A stretch of DNA of 64,000 nucleotides from Massilia arenae. GTDB lineage: Bacteria > Pseudomonadota > Gammaproteobacteria > Burkholderiales > Burkholderiaceae_D. The stretch lies in assembly GCF_008014745.1 (NCBI RefSeq), contig NZ_VPFD01000016.1, positions 62,001-126,000 of the forward strand. Reading direction: 5' to 3'. The notes beneath the pieces were generated by a model. The model made no database searches. It was not told the origin of the DNA and worked only from the letters and a program-made list of their open reading frames with translations. The first letter of the stretch is position 1, and each line of letters starts with the position of its first letter. Below are positions 45,753 to 57,506 of this stretch, piece after piece. Both the position numbers and the translations under genes were made by a program.

Positions 45753-46766
45753 TTAGCGCGCCACCTTCAACGCCAGCTGCAACATCGCATCCCACGCGTC
45801 GCCCGCGAACCTCTTCGCGCGCAAGCCCTTGACCATGCGGTCGACCTGCGCCGCGTCCTGCAGCGCCGCTTCGAGCGTGCCAAGCGACACGCGGCGCAGC
45901 GCCGGTTCCATCATCCGCTCGCGCGGTCCCCAGATCCGGTATTCCTTCAGCAGCGCGCCCAGCGGGCGTCCCTGCGACATGCCGGTCTTTAATTTTAGCA
46001 GCGTGCGGATTTCTTCGGACACCGCCCACAACACCAGCGGCAGCGCCTCGCCCTCGCCTTTCAAACCCTCGAGCATGCGCGCCAACCTCGCCGGATCGCC
46101 GCCCAGCATCGCCTCGGACAGCTTGAACACGTCGTAGCGCGCCACGTTCAGCACGGCGTCGTGCACCTGTTCGAAACTAAGCTTGCCCGGCTCGTACAGC
46201 AGCCCCAGCTTCTGGATTTCCTGGTGCGCCGCCAGCAGGTTGCCCTCGACCCGGTCGGCGATGAAGTCCAGGCTCTGGCGCTCGACGCTCTGGCCCTGGC
46301 TCGACAGCCGCTGGCCGATCCAGCCCGGCAGGTGGGCGCGTTCGACGTTCGGGATCTCGATATAGACCGCCGACTGCTGCAGCGCCGTCACCCACGACGA
46401 CTTGGCGGTCTGCCAGTCCAGCTTCGGCAGCGTGATCAGGGTGAGATTGTCGGGACTGAGATCTTTCGCGTAGCTCTGCAGCGCGGCGCTGCCGTCCTTG
46501 CCCGGTTTGCCGGTCGGGATGCGCAGCTCGATCAGCTTCTTGTCGCCGAACAGCGACAGCGCCTGGTTGGCGGCCAGCAGCTCGCCCCACTTGAAACTGC
46601 GCTCGACCGTCAGCACGTCACGCTCGGTGTACCCTTGCGCGCGCGCCGTCTTGCGGATCCGGTCGGCCGCTTCCAGCGCGAGCAGGTGCTCGTCGCTGGC
46701 GATCACGTACAGGGGAGCCAGTCCCTTGCCCAGATGGCCGTCGAGTGCCTCGAGCCGCAACTGCAT
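45753..46766 (-). CDS. holA: DNA polymerase III subunit delta
   Basis: HolA opens the sliding clamp in the clamp-loader complex. The 337-residue protein has the HolA N-terminal region (LAPLYVIASDEHLLALEAADRIRKTA), the LFGDKKLIELRIP segment and a C-terminal helical collar domain (EEIRTLLKLKTGMSQGRPL). It lies 14 bp after lptE, the common leuS-lptE-holA order in proteobacteria. Confidence 0.96.
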   Translation of the reverse strand: MQLRLEALDGHLGKGLAPLYVIASDEHLLALEAADRIRKTARAQGYTERDVLTVERSFKWGELLAANQALSLFGDKKLIELRIPTGKPGKDGSAALQSYAKDLSPDNLTLITLPKLDWQTAKSSWVTALQQSAVYIEIPNVERAHLPGWIGQRLSSQGQSVERQSLDFIADRVEGNLLAAHQEIQKLGLLYEPGKLSFEQVHDAVLNVARYDVFKLSEAMLGGDPARLARMLEGLKGEGEALPLVLWAVSEEIRTLLKLKTGMSQGRPLGALLKEYRIWGPRERMMEPALRRVSLGTLEAALQDAAQVDRMVKGLRAKRFAGDAWDAMLQLALKVAR

Positions 46767-46780
46767 CGTCGCTTACTTCC

Positions 46781-47290
46781 TCACGCCGGCTTGATCGCGG
46801 CCAGGCGACGCAGGATCTGCTGCACCAGGTCGGACTGCATGTCGCGGTACAGCAGCGCTTCTTCCGATTCCTTGGCCAGCACCTGCGATTCGTCGAAGGC
46901 GATGTTGCGGCGCAGGGTGATCTCGGTCGGCGCCAGCAACTGGCGGTTGTTGGCGTCGCGCACCTGGAACACCAGGGTGTAGCTGAGCGAATACTCGCGC
47001 ACCCGGCCCAGGCTGTTGAGCGACAGGATCGATTTGCCGCGCGTTTCGCTGATCACGTCGAACAGGGCCTGGGCCTTCGAGGCGTCGGTCTCGATGCGCA
47101 CGGTGTCGCCCGCGCGCAGGTTGCGCTTGAGTTCCGTGCCCAGCGGCGAGGCTTCGCCGAACGACAGCCAGATGCTCTGGAACGGCAGGTTGTACTGGCC
47201 GTCGCTGCCGCGCAGCTGGAAGCCGCAGCCGGCCAGCACGCCTGCCATCAAGAGTGCCGCCAGCGCACGCACCAGGGTCTTGTTCGACAT
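46781..47290 (-). CDS. lptE: LPS-assembly lipoprotein LptE
   Basis: LptE is an outer-membrane lipoprotein that plugs LptD and helps insert LPS. The 169-residue protein has a signal peptide with lipobox AGVLAGCGFQLRG (Cys22), then the GFQLRG motif found in many LptE proteins. The frame is open far up through antisense sequence under leuS, but the ATG at 47290 has AAGGATC upstream and gives the lipoprotein signal. It starts 8 bp after the leuS stop. Its partner LptD is at 62104-64000. Confidence 0.95.
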   Translation of the reverse strand: MSNKTLVRALAALLMAGVLAGCGFQLRGSDGQYNLPFQSIWLSFGEASPLGTELKRNLRAGDTVRIETDASKAQALFDVISETRGKSILSLNSLGRVREYSLSYTLVFQVRDANNRQLLAPTEITLRRNIAFDESQVLAKESEEALLYRDMQSDLVQQILRRLAAIKPA

Positions 47291-47298
47291 ATTGATCC

Positions 47299-49989
<2,691 letters not shown>

Positions 49990-50034
49990 TCATTTTGCAC
50001 TGCGGAGTGGCGCGGTGCAGGCGGGAAAAATATG

Positions 50035-50065
50035 AAAAAAAGGCAGCGTCTCGATGAACGCTGCC
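50035..50065 (-). terminator. Rho-independent terminator after the barstar gene
   Basis: GGCAGCGT (50042-50049) pairs perfectly with ACGCTGCC (50058-50065), 8-nt loop, followed on the minus strand by seven T residues. It ends the bamE-dapB-barstar set before leuS. Confidence 0.9.
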
Positions 50066-50074
50066 CCAGGGAAA

Positions 50075-50401
50075 TCAACGCAGGATCAGCTCCAGCGCCG
50101 GCTTTTCGCCGTAATCCTCATAGCGCTCGTTGATGCCGCCGACGCAATAGCTCAGCTCTTCGATCAGGTCCGGCGCCGCCGCCTTCATCTTGTCGGCCTC
50201 GAGGATGACGATTTCCAGCACTTCATCCGCTTTCAGGCGGAACTTGGTCATGTTCTCGTCGTCGCGCAGATAGCTCATGCAGTCGACCCAGGCGTCGATG
50301 CTGTCCGCATACGAGTCCGGGAAACCGAAGGCCTCGCGGCTCTGCTGATGAAACGATGCCTCATCGACAATGACGGCGCCGTTCAGTTCTGCCACCGCCA
50401 T
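50075..50401 (-). CDS. Barstar family protein
   Basis: The 108-residue protein has the barstar (barnase inhibitor) fold signature: VIVDEASFHQQSREAFGFP then DSIDAWVDCMSYL, the place where barstar contacts barnase. The rest is a short alpha/beta domain ending ALELILR. No barnase-like RNase is seen nearby, so its role is open: it may inhibit an own or foreign ribonuclease. Its ATG is 2 bp after the dapB stop, so it is co-transcribed with dapB and bamE. No secretion signal. Confidence 0.85.
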   Translation of the reverse strand: MAVAELNGAVIVDEASFHQQSREAFGFPDSYADSIDAWVDCMSYLRDDENMTKFRLKADEVLEIVILEADKMKAAAPDLIEELSYCVGGINERYEDYGEKPALELILR

Positions 50402-50403
50402 GA

Positions 50404-51213
50404 TCAACCTTTCAGGCCCAGCACATCCTGCATGTCGAACAGGCCGTTGGCCTTGTCCGCCAGGAAGCGCGCCGCGCGCAGCGAGCCGTGGGCATAGGTC
50501 ACGCGGCTGCTCGACTTGTGGCTGATCTCGATGCGTTCGCCGGTGCCGAGGAACATCACGGTATGGTCGCCCACCACGTCGCCGCCGCGCACGGTGGCGA
50601 AGCCGATGGTCGACGGATCGCGCTCGCCGGTGACGCCTTCGCGGCCATAGACGGCGCATTCCTTCAGGTCGCGGCCGATGGCGTCGGCGATCACTTCGCC
50701 CATCCTCAGTGCGGTGCCGGACGGCGCATCGACCTTGTGGCGGTGGTGCGCCTCGACGATCTCGATGTCATAGCCTTCCGAAAAACTCTTGGCGGCCATT
50801 TCGAGCAGCTTGAGCGTCACGTTCACGCCCACGCTCATGTTCGGGGCGAACACGACGCCGATTTTTTCACCGGCGGCGCGGATCGCGGCCTTGCCGGCCT
50901 CGTCGAAGCCGGTGGTGCCGATCACCATCTGCTTGCCGTTGGCAGCGCAGTATTCCAGGTGCTGCAGGGTGCCTTCGGGGCGGGTGAAGTCAATCAGCAC
51001 GTCGGCATTGTGCAAGCCGTGCTTGAGGCTATCCTCGATCATCACGCCGGTCAGGAAGCCGGCGAAGGCGCCCGCGTCCTGGCCGATGAAAGGCGAACCC
51101 GGCAAGTCGAGCGCACCGGCCAGGCGCGCATCGGGTGCGTACTGGATGGCTTCGATCAGCATGCGGCCCATGCGGCCGCTGGCGCCAGCGACGGCGATAT
51201 TCAACATCGTCAT
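50404..51213 (-). CDS. dapB: 4-hydroxy-tetrahydrodipicolinate reductase
   Basis: DapB reduces 4-hydroxy-tetrahydrodipicolinate with NAD(P)H in lysine and diaminopimelate synthesis. The 269-residue protein begins [19 protein letters not shown] (nucleotide-binding fold), has [32 protein letters not shown], and the active-site [18 protein letters not shown]. The ATG at 51213 has an AAGGAGG ribosome site 5 bp upstream, better than the open frame to 51246. It sits between bamE and the barstar gene. Confidence 0.98.
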   Translation of the reverse strand: MTMLNIAVAGASGRMGRMLIEAIQYAPDARLAGALDLPGSPFIGQDAGAFAGFLTGVMIEDSLKHGLHNADVLIDFTRPEGTLQHLEYCAANGKQMVIGTTGFDEAGKAAIRAAGEKIGVVFAPNMSVGVNVTLKLLEMAAKSFSEGYDIEIVEAHHRHKVDAPSGTALRMGEVIADAIGRDLKECAVYGREGVTGERDPSTIGFATVRGGDVVGDHTVMFLGTGERIEISHKSSSRVTYAHGSLRAARFLADKANGLFDMQDVLGLKG

Positions 51214-51223
51214 GCTCGCCTCC

Positions 51224-51829
51224 TTATTGCTGCGTTGCAGGCGCATTGACCTTGGCCGGCTCCACCGGGCGTCGGTCAGGATGGTCCTTGCTGCCCTTCG
51301 ACGGTCCGGCGATGCGGTCGATGTACTCGCGCTCGCTCGGCAGATTGCCGCCCTCGAAACGCTCGACCACGTCGTCCTTGAAGAACACGGTCACGCGGCT
51401 GGTGGTCAGCTCGCCATTGCCGCGCGCCAGGTAGAACGGGTAATCCCAGCGGTCGGCATGGAAGGCATCCATCAGCAGCGGCGAACCGAGCAGGAAGCGC
51501 ACCTGGTCGCGGGTCTGGCCGGCCTTGAGCTGGTTGAGCATCTCTTGCGAGACGAAGTTGCCCTGCTGGATGTCTGGACGGTAAGGCGAGAAGATCCACA
51601 GGAAACGCTGCAGGCGCGAGGCCTGGACGGTCTGGGCGCCGGCATTGGCGATGGCGGCCGACTTTTCCGCGTCGGACGCACTGGCGGCCGCATCCGTTGC
51701 CACCGGCGGCGCCGGACGCGTCTGGTTGCGCCAGGATGCGCAGCCGGACAGCGTCAAGGTGCAGGCGAGACCCGCCGCCAGAGCCGCTTTGGCGGAGAAT
51801 CGATGGAATACGGCTTGTTTGACAGGCAT
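51224..51829 (-). CDS. bamE: Outer membrane protein assembly factor BamE
   Basis: BamE (SmpA/OmlA) is a lipoprotein of the BAM complex. The 201-residue protein has a signal peptide with lipobox LTLSGCASW, an Ala-rich linker, and the SmpA/OmlA domain from [18 protein letters not shown] through [20 protein letters not shown] to the family [11 protein letters not shown] motif. A longer C-terminal tail than in E. coli follows. It is divergent from fur, a gene pair conserved in other proteobacteria, with about 79 bp between the starts. Confidence 0.95.
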   Translation of the reverse strand: MPVKQAVFHRFSAKAALAAGLACTLTLSGCASWRNQTRPAPPVATDAAASASDAEKSAAIANAGAQTVQASRLQRFLWIFSPYRPDIQQGNFVSQEMLNQLKAGQTRDQVRFLLGSPLLMDAFHADRWDYPFYLARGNGELTTSRVTVFFKDDVVERFEGGNLPSEREYIDRIAGPSKGSKDHPDRRPVEPAKVNAPATQQ

Positions 51830-51908
51830 AGTTAACCTCAATACGTTCGAGCGGGAGCGTCCAAAACGCTATATCATAAAGCACTCCGCCAATATTCGAG
51901 TGACAAAC

Positions 51909-52340
51909 ATGAGTAACAACCCGACTGACCTGAAGGCGAGCGGCCTCAAGGCCACGCTGCCACGACTGAAAATCCTGGAAATCTTCCAGAACAGCTCCGT
52001 ACGGCATCTGACGGCGGAAGATGTTTACAAGATCCTTCTTGCTGACAACATGGACGTGGGCCTCGCGACCGTCTACCGCGTATTGACCCAGTTCGAGCAG
52101 GCTGGCTTGCTCAACCGTAACCATTTCGAGACCGGCAAGGCCATCTATGAGCTCAACGCCGGTTCCCACCACGACCACCTGGTGTGCGTCACCTGCGGCC
52201 GCGTCGAAGAGTTCTATGACGACGAGATCGAGAAGCGCCAGCAGATGATTGCCGAACAACACGGCTTCACGATCGTCGAGCATGCGCTGGCGATCTATGG
52301 CAGCTGCCCGCAGTGCCGGGGCGTCGCCAAGCCGGAGTAA
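51909..52340 (+). CDS. fur: Ferric uptake regulator Fur
   Basis: Fur is the iron-responsive repressor. The 143-residue protein has the winged helix (HLTAEDVYKILLADNMDVGLATVYRVL in two parts), the metal-sensing HHDHLVCVTCGRVEEF segment with its structural-zinc CxxC, and a second CPQC near the C-terminus. The frame is open upstream, but the ATG at 51909 is the normal start. It is divergent from bamE. A Fur box is seen before the FepA-like receptor gene that converges on fur from the other side. Confidence 0.98.
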   Translation: MSNNPTDLKASGLKATLPRLKILEIFQNSSVRHLTAEDVYKILLADNMDVGLATVYRVLTQFEQAGLLNRNHFETGKAIYELNAGSHHDHLVCVTCGRVEEFYDDEIEKRQQMIAEQHGFTIVEHALAIYGSCPQCRGVAKPE

Positions 52341-52385
52341 TTCCGGTGGCCGGCATTCCGGTGGCCGGCATTCCGGTGGCCGGCA
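52341..52385. repeat. Three perfect 15-bp tandem repeats after fur
   Basis: TTCCGGTGGCCGGCA occurs three times in a row, at 52341, 52356 and 52371, starting directly after the fur stop. It contains a CCGGTGGCCGG near-palindrome. The unit length is a multiple of three. It may arise from slippage; no function is known. Confidence 0.85.
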
Positions 52386-52405
52386 CGGCCGGCGTAAAAA
52401 CAAGT

Positions 52406-52439
52406 AAAGGGCGCATGGGAACCATCCCATGCGCCCTTT
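52406..52439. terminator. Bidirectional terminator between fur and the siderophore receptor
   Basis: A perfect 15-bp stem (AAAGGGCGCATGGGA at 52406-52420 with TCCCATGCGCCCTTT at 52425-52439, 4-nt loop) lies between two convergent genes. The T tract is short (TTTC), so termination may be partial. Confidence 0.8.
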
Positions 52440-52455
52440 CTCTATCTAAGCGTCG

Positions 52456-54663
52456 TCAGAACGAGGCGGTCAGGTTCACGAACAGCGCGCGCCCCGGTTC
52501 GTTGTACGACTCGGCGCCCGTGCTGCCATTGGTGCTGCGCCGGAACAGGCGTTCGTCGAACAGGTTGTTGATGCCGGTGCGCAGGTACAGCTTCGGCGTA
52601 AAGGCATAGCCGACGTTGGCGCCCACCACGGCATACGGCGCCAGCGTGTTGAGCGCCTCGCCGCTGGCCTGGCCGCCGGTGCCGGTCAGGCGCCGCGGCT
52701 CCTGCTTGCCGTAATACGACACCGTCAGCAGCGTCGTCAGCCTGGCATTGACCTTCCAGTCCAGGGTCGAGTTCAGCGTGTATTCGGGAATCACCGACAG
52801 CGGCTCGCCATTGGTCTTGTTCTCGTTCTCGATCATATAGGTCAGGTTGTTGGTCAGCTTCAGGCGCGGACCGAACGGGATCGTCAGGTTGCCCTCGACG
52901 CCCTGCACCACCGCCTTCGGCGAATTCTCCCACTGGAACAGGCGGCCATTGGCCGAGGTGTTGCCGAGCAGATGATCCATGCCGCCGGTGATCTTGTTCT
53001 TGTAGTTGTTGTGGAAGTAGGCCAGGCTGGCCTCATGGCCGCGGTCCTTCCAGGCGATGCCGATTTCCTTGTTGACCGAGGTCTCCGGCGCCAGCTGGTC
53101 GTTGCCGCGCACATAGCAGCCGCCGCCCAGGTTCGGGTTGTTGACCGGGCAGCCGTTGCCGCGCGTGTAATACAGGTAGTTCGGATTCGACTGGTACAGG
53201 TTCGGCGCCTCGAAGGCACGCGCCACGCCGCCGCGCAAGGTCAAGGTGGAACTCAAGGCATACGAGGCGTTCAGGCTCGGGCTCCAGTTGGTGCCGAACT
53301 GGCTGTGCTTGTCGAAGCGCAGGCCCGGGGTCAGGGTGAATGCGGTATTCACGCCGATATTGTCTTCGACGTAGACGGCATAGGTTTCGGCGCTCGAACG
53401 GCCATCGCGGCTGCCGGCCGGCATGCCGGGAATCGCGGTGGCGGCCTGCGTCATCGAATACGGATCGTTGAGCTTTTCCTTGCGCGCCTCGAAGCCGGCG
53501 GTGAGCATCTGCGCCACCCCGCCGAAGTTGAGCGGCGTATGGATCTCGCCATTGGCGCCATAGGTTTCCAGCTCCGACGTCGAGCGCCTGGTCGGATCGC
53601 TGATGCTGCCTTCCGGTCCGCCCGCCAGGCCTTCGTTCATGCGGGTATTGTCGGTGCCTTCATAGGTCAGCCACAGGCGCGAGGTGGTGGCGCCCCACGT
53701 GCCGCGGTGGGTCAGCGCGGCGCTGCGGCGCAGCATGACGTTGGTCTCGGCGGCCGCATTGGCCAGCTCGCCCAGGATCGGGAAGCCGGCCGCATTCACG
53801 GCCCGGTCGCCGGCGTAGATATTGCCCTGGCGGCTGAAGTTGGACTCGAACTCGAGCACCTGGTCGGGCATGAAGTCCCAGCGCAGCAGACCGCCGATGT
53901 CGCGGTTGCGCACGCCTTCGCGGCCGGCCGGCGGGATCGCGCCGTCGGCGGTGTTCTCCGGCGTGGCGTTCAGCGCCAGCGCGTCGGCATCGGTCTTGTT
54001 GACGTTGCCGAACACGCGGAACGAGAGCTTGCCGGCCAGCGGGCCGGACAGGTTGAAGCCGAGCCGCTTGCTGTCGCCCTCCTCGCTGTGCTCGGGCGCC
54101 AGCGCATAGGCGGTGACCGAACCGGTCAGATAGTCGCCCGGCGCCTTGGTGATGATGTTGATCACGCCGCCGGCGGCGCCGGAACCGTAGCGCGCCGCCG
54201 CCGGGCCGCGCAGCACCTCGATACGCTCGACCGCTTCGGCCGGCACCCAGTTGGTGTCGCCGCGCGTGTTGCGCTCGCCGCTGCGGCCCATGCGCACCGA
54301 ATTACGCGAACTGACCGGCTTGCCGTCGACCAGGATCAGGGTGTTTTCCGGGCCCATGCCGCGCAGGTCGATCTGGCGGTTGTTGCCGTATTGGCCGCTG
54401 GCGCTGTTGCCGGTGAGGTTGACGCCCGGCATGGTGCGGATCAGCTCGGCCAGGTCATTGGCTGGCGGACGCGCTTCGATGTCTTCCGAGGTGATGACCG
54501 AGACGCCGATGGCCTGCTTCAGTTCCTGTTCGGCGGTGCCGACGATGTGCACCTGGTGCATCGGCGCATCGCCGGGAGACTGCTGGGCCATCGCCGGCAG
54601 TCCGACGAGCGCCAGTCCGATTGCCGCGGCCAGCGGCGTCCTGCGTATTGCGGTCAGTTTCAT
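52456..54663 (-). CDS. TonB-dependent siderophore receptor, FepA/PfeA type
   Basis: This is an outer-membrane receptor that takes up ferric siderophore with TonB energy. The 735-residue protein has a signal peptide (to about AMA-QQ), a plug domain and a 22-strand barrel ending in Phe. The plug carries GNNRQIDLRGMGPENTLIL, VDGKPVSSRNSVRMG and the VLRGPAAARYGSGAAGG motif, all characteristic of the FepA/PfeA ferric enterobactin family. The CPVNNPNLGGGC pair may form a loop disulfide. The ATG at 54663 gives the signal peptide. A Fur box lies about 62 bp upstream. The exact siderophore is inferred, not shown. Confidence 0.9.
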   Translation of the reverse strand: MKLTAIRRTPLAAAIGLALVGLPAMAQQSPGDAPMHQVHIVGTAEQELKQAIGVSVITSEDIEARPPANDLAELIRTMPGVNLTGNSASGQYGNNRQIDLRGMGPENTLILVDGKPVSSRNSVRMGRSGERNTRGDTNWVPAEAVERIEVLRGPAAARYGSGAAGGVINIITKAPGDYLTGSVTAYALAPEHSEEGDSKRLGFNLSGPLAGKLSFRVFGNVNKTDADALALNATPENTADGAIPPAGREGVRNRDIGGLLRWDFMPDQVLEFESNFSRQGNIYAGDRAVNAAGFPILGELANAAAETNVMLRRSAALTHRGTWGATTSRLWLTYEGTDNTRMNEGLAGGPEGSISDPTRRSTSELETYGANGEIHTPLNFGGVAQMLTAGFEARKEKLNDPYSMTQAATAIPGMPAGSRDGRSSAETYAVYVEDNIGVNTAFTLTPGLRFDKHSQFGTNWSPSLNASYALSSTLTLRGGVARAFEAPNLYQSNPNYLYYTRGNGCPVNNPNLGGGCYVRGNDQLAPETSVNKEIGIAWKDRGHEASLAYFHNNYKNKITGGMDHLLGNTSANGRLFQWENSPKAVVQGVEGNLTIPFGPRLKLTNNLTYMIENENKTNGEPLSVIPEYTLNSTLDWKVNARLTTLLTVSYYGKQEPRRLTGTGGQASGEALNTLAPYAVVGANVGYAFTPKLYLRTGINNLFDERLFRRSTNGSTGAESYNEPGRALFVNLTASF

Positions 54664-54724
54664 CCCTCGTGTTCCTGTTCTTTGACTGTTCTGTGGACAA
54701 GCCGGAATGCTCCGACTCAATGCA

Positions 54725-54744
54725 ATTGAGAATCATACTCATTT
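54725..54744 (-). promoter_or_regulatory. Fur box of the siderophore receptor gene
   Basis: The minus strand reads AAATGAGTATGATTCTCAAT, close to the classic inverted repeat ATGAGAATnATTCTCAT. It is 62-81 bp upstream of the receptor ATG in an AT-rich stretch. Iron-repressed expression is therefore expected. Confidence 0.8.
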
Positions 54745-54814
54745 GCATTTCCAAAACTATGTCAAATTGTGGCGAGAGGGTTGCCAGCCTTGCACTGGAT
54801 TAAGTTTTCGTGAT

Positions 54815-55843
54815 TCAGGAGTGGCTGAGGGCGTTCGACAGCAGCTTGGCCGTGATGTCGACGATCGGGATCACTCTTTCATAGGCCATCCGCGTCGGGC
54901 CGATCACGCCCAGGGTGCCGACGATGCGGCCGTCGACCGCATACGGCGCCGTCACCACGCTCATCTCGTCCATCGGCACCAGCTTCGATTCGCCGCCGAT
55001 GAAGATCTGCACGCCGCCGGCCTTGCTCGAGACGTCGAGCAATTGCATCAAGCCCGTTTTTTGCTCGAACATCTCGAACATCTGGCGCAACGAGCTCATG
55101 TTGGACGACAGGTCGGACACCGACAGCAGGTTGCGCTCGCCGGAAATGACCATATCGTCGCCCTCGGCCATCGCTTCGCTGCCGGCCTCGACCGCCGCCT
55201 GCATCAGGCGGCCCATATCGTCGCGCAATTGCTGCAGCTCGCCGCTCAGGCGCTTGCGTACCGCGTCGAAGGACAGGCCGGCGAAGTTCTGGTTCAGGTA
55301 GTTGGCCGACTGGGTCAGTTGCGACGGAGAATAATCCTGATCGAGCAGCAGCAGCCGGTTCTGGACGTCGCCGCGCGGATCGACGATCACGAGCAGGATG
55401 CGCTTTTCGCCCAGGCGCAGGAATTCGATCTGCTGGAATACCGACTCGCGGCGCGGGCTCTGCACCACGCCGGCGAATTGCGACAGCGAGGACAGCATCT
55501 GCGCCGCGTTGGCGATCAGTTTCTGCGGTTGCAGGTTGGACAAGGGCTGCGGCAAACGCATGCGCTCGGCATCGACCGTCTTGTCGTCGATGGGGCCCAC
55601 CGTCAGCAGGGTGTCGACGAACACGCGGTAACCGCGCGGGGTCGGGATGCGGCCGGCCGAGGTATGCGGGCTGGCAACGAAGCCCATCTCCTCGAGATCG
55701 GCCATGACGTTGCGGATGGTGGCTGGCGACAACTCCAGGCCGGGCAGCTTGGACAGCGCGCGCGAGCCTACCGGTTGGCCGTCGGCGATATACCGTTCGA
55801 CGAGGGCTTTGAGCAGGGTGTGGGCGCGTTGGTCGAGTTGCAT
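54815..55843 (-). CDS. hrcA: Heat-inducible transcription repressor HrcA
   Basis: HrcA represses chaperone genes by binding CIRCE elements. The 342-residue protein has the N-terminal winged helix ([18 protein letters not shown], then [18 protein letters not shown] and [19 protein letters not shown]) and the dimerisation/GAF-like C-terminal part ([22 protein letters not shown], then [20 protein letters not shown]). It stands about 52 kb from dnaK here. A TATAAT box is at 55883-55888, without a clear -35. The ATG at 55843 is the family start; the frame is open to 55942. Confidence 0.97.
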   Translation of the reverse strand: MQLDQRAHTLLKALVERYIADGQPVGSRALSKLPGLELSPATIRNVMADLEEMGFVASPHTSAGRIPTPRGYRVFVDTLLTVGPIDDKTVDAERMRLPQPLSNLQPQKLIANAAQMLSSLSQFAGVVQSPRRESVFQQIEFLRLGEKRILLVIVDPRGDVQNRLLLLDQDYSPSQLTQSANYLNQNFAGLSFDAVRKRLSGELQQLRDDMGRLMQAAVEAGSEAMAEGDDMVISGERNLLSVSDLSSNMSSLRQMFEMFEQKTGLMQLLDVSSKAGGVQIFIGGESKLVPMDEMSVVTAPYAVDGRIVGTLGVIGPTRMAYERVIPIVDITAKLLSNALSHS

Positions 55844-55959
55844 GATTCCAGGAAACGTTCGATGCTCGTATTTAGTGTGTGCATTATAGGCAGGTTGGGA
55901 CGTGGCACGGGCAGCGCAAGGCTTGCTGTGACGCATGTCCAACGCTCTTGTCCGCGTCT

Positions 55960-56661
55960 TTACAGCGATTCAAGCCAATCGAGCAGCGCGTCGAGGCTGG
56001 CCACTTCGACGTCGGGCCGGACTTCATGGCCGAGTTCGTTGACCTTGCCGGTGCGGTTCATCCAGGCCGCGCGCAGGCCGGCGCGCTGGGCACCCTGCAC
56101 GTCCAGCAACAGGTCGTCGCCCACGTACAGGGCCTCGCCGGGATCGACGCCAAGGGCGGTACAGCCGGCCAGGAAGATGCCGGGGTCGGGCTTGGCGCGG
56201 CCGAACTCGCGCGCCGCCACCGAGGCCTGGAAATGGTGGGCCAGGCCGATGGTCTGCAGGTCGGCCACGCCATTGGTGACCGAGCCGACCAGCACATATT
56301 GCTTCAAGCGATGGAGTCCGGGCACGACATCCTCGTAGGGCGTCACGGCATTGCGGGCGGCAAAGAACACCGTCATCGCCAGCTCGGCCTTGCCGGGATC
56401 TTCGCCCACCTGTTCGAAGGCTGCGACCAGGCCGGCATGGCGCAGCGCGCCCAGGTCGATCCCGAATTCGGGGCGCGCGGCCAGCAGTTCCAGGCGCGCC
56501 GCGCGCAGGCTGTCGATCGTGAAGCGTTCGGCCACCCGCGGCGCATGCTCGCCGAGCCAGGCATACAACAGTTTTTCGGCTTCCAGAATCACGGGCGCGA
56601 TCGGCCACAGGGTATCGTCGAGGTCGAACAGGACGGCTTTCGGCCAGGGTTGGCGGGTCAT
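55960..56661 (-). CDS. HAD-family hydrolase
   Basis: This is a cytoplasmic haloacid dehalogenase-like phosphatase (233 residues). The nucleophile motif is [10 protein letters not shown] (about 11-20), motif II is VGSVTNG, motif III Lys lies in FGRAKPDP, and motif IV is [11 protein letters not shown] helical cap lies between motifs I and II. This subgroup (HAD-IA) contains pyrimidine 5'-nucleotidases and phosphoglycolate-type phosphatases; the substrate is not clear. GGAAGCCG precedes the ATG at 56661. Confidence 0.9.
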   Translation of the reverse strand: MTRQPWPKAVLFDLDDTLWPIAPVILEAEKLLYAWLGEHAPRVAERFTIDSLRAARLELLAARPEFGIDLGALRHAGLVAAFEQVGEDPGKAELAMTVFFAARNAVTPYEDVVPGLHRLKQYVLVGSVTNGVADLQTIGLAHHFQASVAAREFGRAKPDPGIFLAGCTALGVDPGEALYVGDDLLLDVQGAQRAGLRAAWMNRTGKVNELGHEVRPDVEVASLDALLDWLESL

Positions 56662-56901
56662 CGGCTTCCAGACTAAGGGGGGAAAGGTGCGCCCCAAGCA
56701 TAGCGATGCGCTACGCCGAATGCAATGCGCACACCGCCTGCGCCCTGGAATGTTGCCTTTGTTGAATTATGGTTACACCAAGATACAAAACCAATTGCGG
56801 CCGAAATGGACCAGCTGCTTGCCAAATGGACTAAAATGTTGAGCGATTTTTCCATTCTCACCGCGCAGCTGCGCTTTCCCGCTAGATTTTTTGGAGATGT
56901 T

Positions 56902-57486
56902 ATGAAGAGTTCCTACCTGCGTGCCAGCGCGGCGCTGGCCTGCGCGGTCGCCTTGTCTGCCTGCGGCGGCAGCGATGGTCAGTTAGTCCTGGGCGGCAGT
57001 TACGCCGGCGTGACCAAGGCCGGCCTCGTGTTGACCAATGGCGGCCAGGAAAAGGCGATCAATCCGCCGGCCGATGGTTCAGGCGCAGGTAATTGGGCCT
57101 TCGACAACCTGATCTCGACCGACGACCGCTACAACGTCGAATTCAAGTCCAAACCGTCGAACGTCAGCGATTGCAAGATCGAAAACGCCAGCGGCCGTGC
57201 GGGATACCACGTCTATAGTGTCTACGTCACATGTACGCCCAACTTCCGTGGATTGTCGGGCAGCGTCGCCAACCTGAAGGGCGAGTTGGTTTTGGTCAAT
57301 GGCTCGGATAATGTGACGCTCCAGGCGGGCGCCACATCGTTCAAGTTGGCCAACGTGGCTGAAGACTCGCCTTACGGCGTGTCGGTCCTGCGCCAGCCTG
57401 CCGACCAGACCTGCACCGTCAGCAATGGCAGCGGTACCGCCCGCCAGAACGACATTAGCGACGTAAGCGTCACCTGCACCCCTTAA
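56902..57486 (+). CDS. Lipoprotein with two copies of a beta repeat domain (paralogue A)
   Basis: I do not recognise a named family. The 194-residue protein has a lipoprotein signal with lipobox ACAVALSACGGSDG (Cys21), then two similar units of about 80 residues. Each has a GLVLTNGG or GELVLVNGS start, a central A-x-x-x-F segment, a YNVEF or YGVSV strand, and a Cys pair ending VTC(T)P. This repeat type is common in secreted and surface lipoproteins of betaproteobacteria. It is followed 20 bp later by a paralogue. The TTGGAGATG site precedes the ATG at 56902. Confidence 0.82.
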   Translation: MKSSYLRASAALACAVALSACGGSDGQLVLGGSYAGVTKAGLVLTNGGQEKAINPPADGSGAGNWAFDNLISTDDRYNVEFKSKPSNVSDCKIENASGRAGYHVYSVYVTCTPNFRGLSGSVANLKGELVLVNGSDNVTLQAGATSFKLANVAEDSPYGVSVLRQPADQTCTVSNGSGTARQNDISDVSVTCTP

Positions 57487-57506
57487 TTTTCCCTGGAGCG
57501 TTACGC

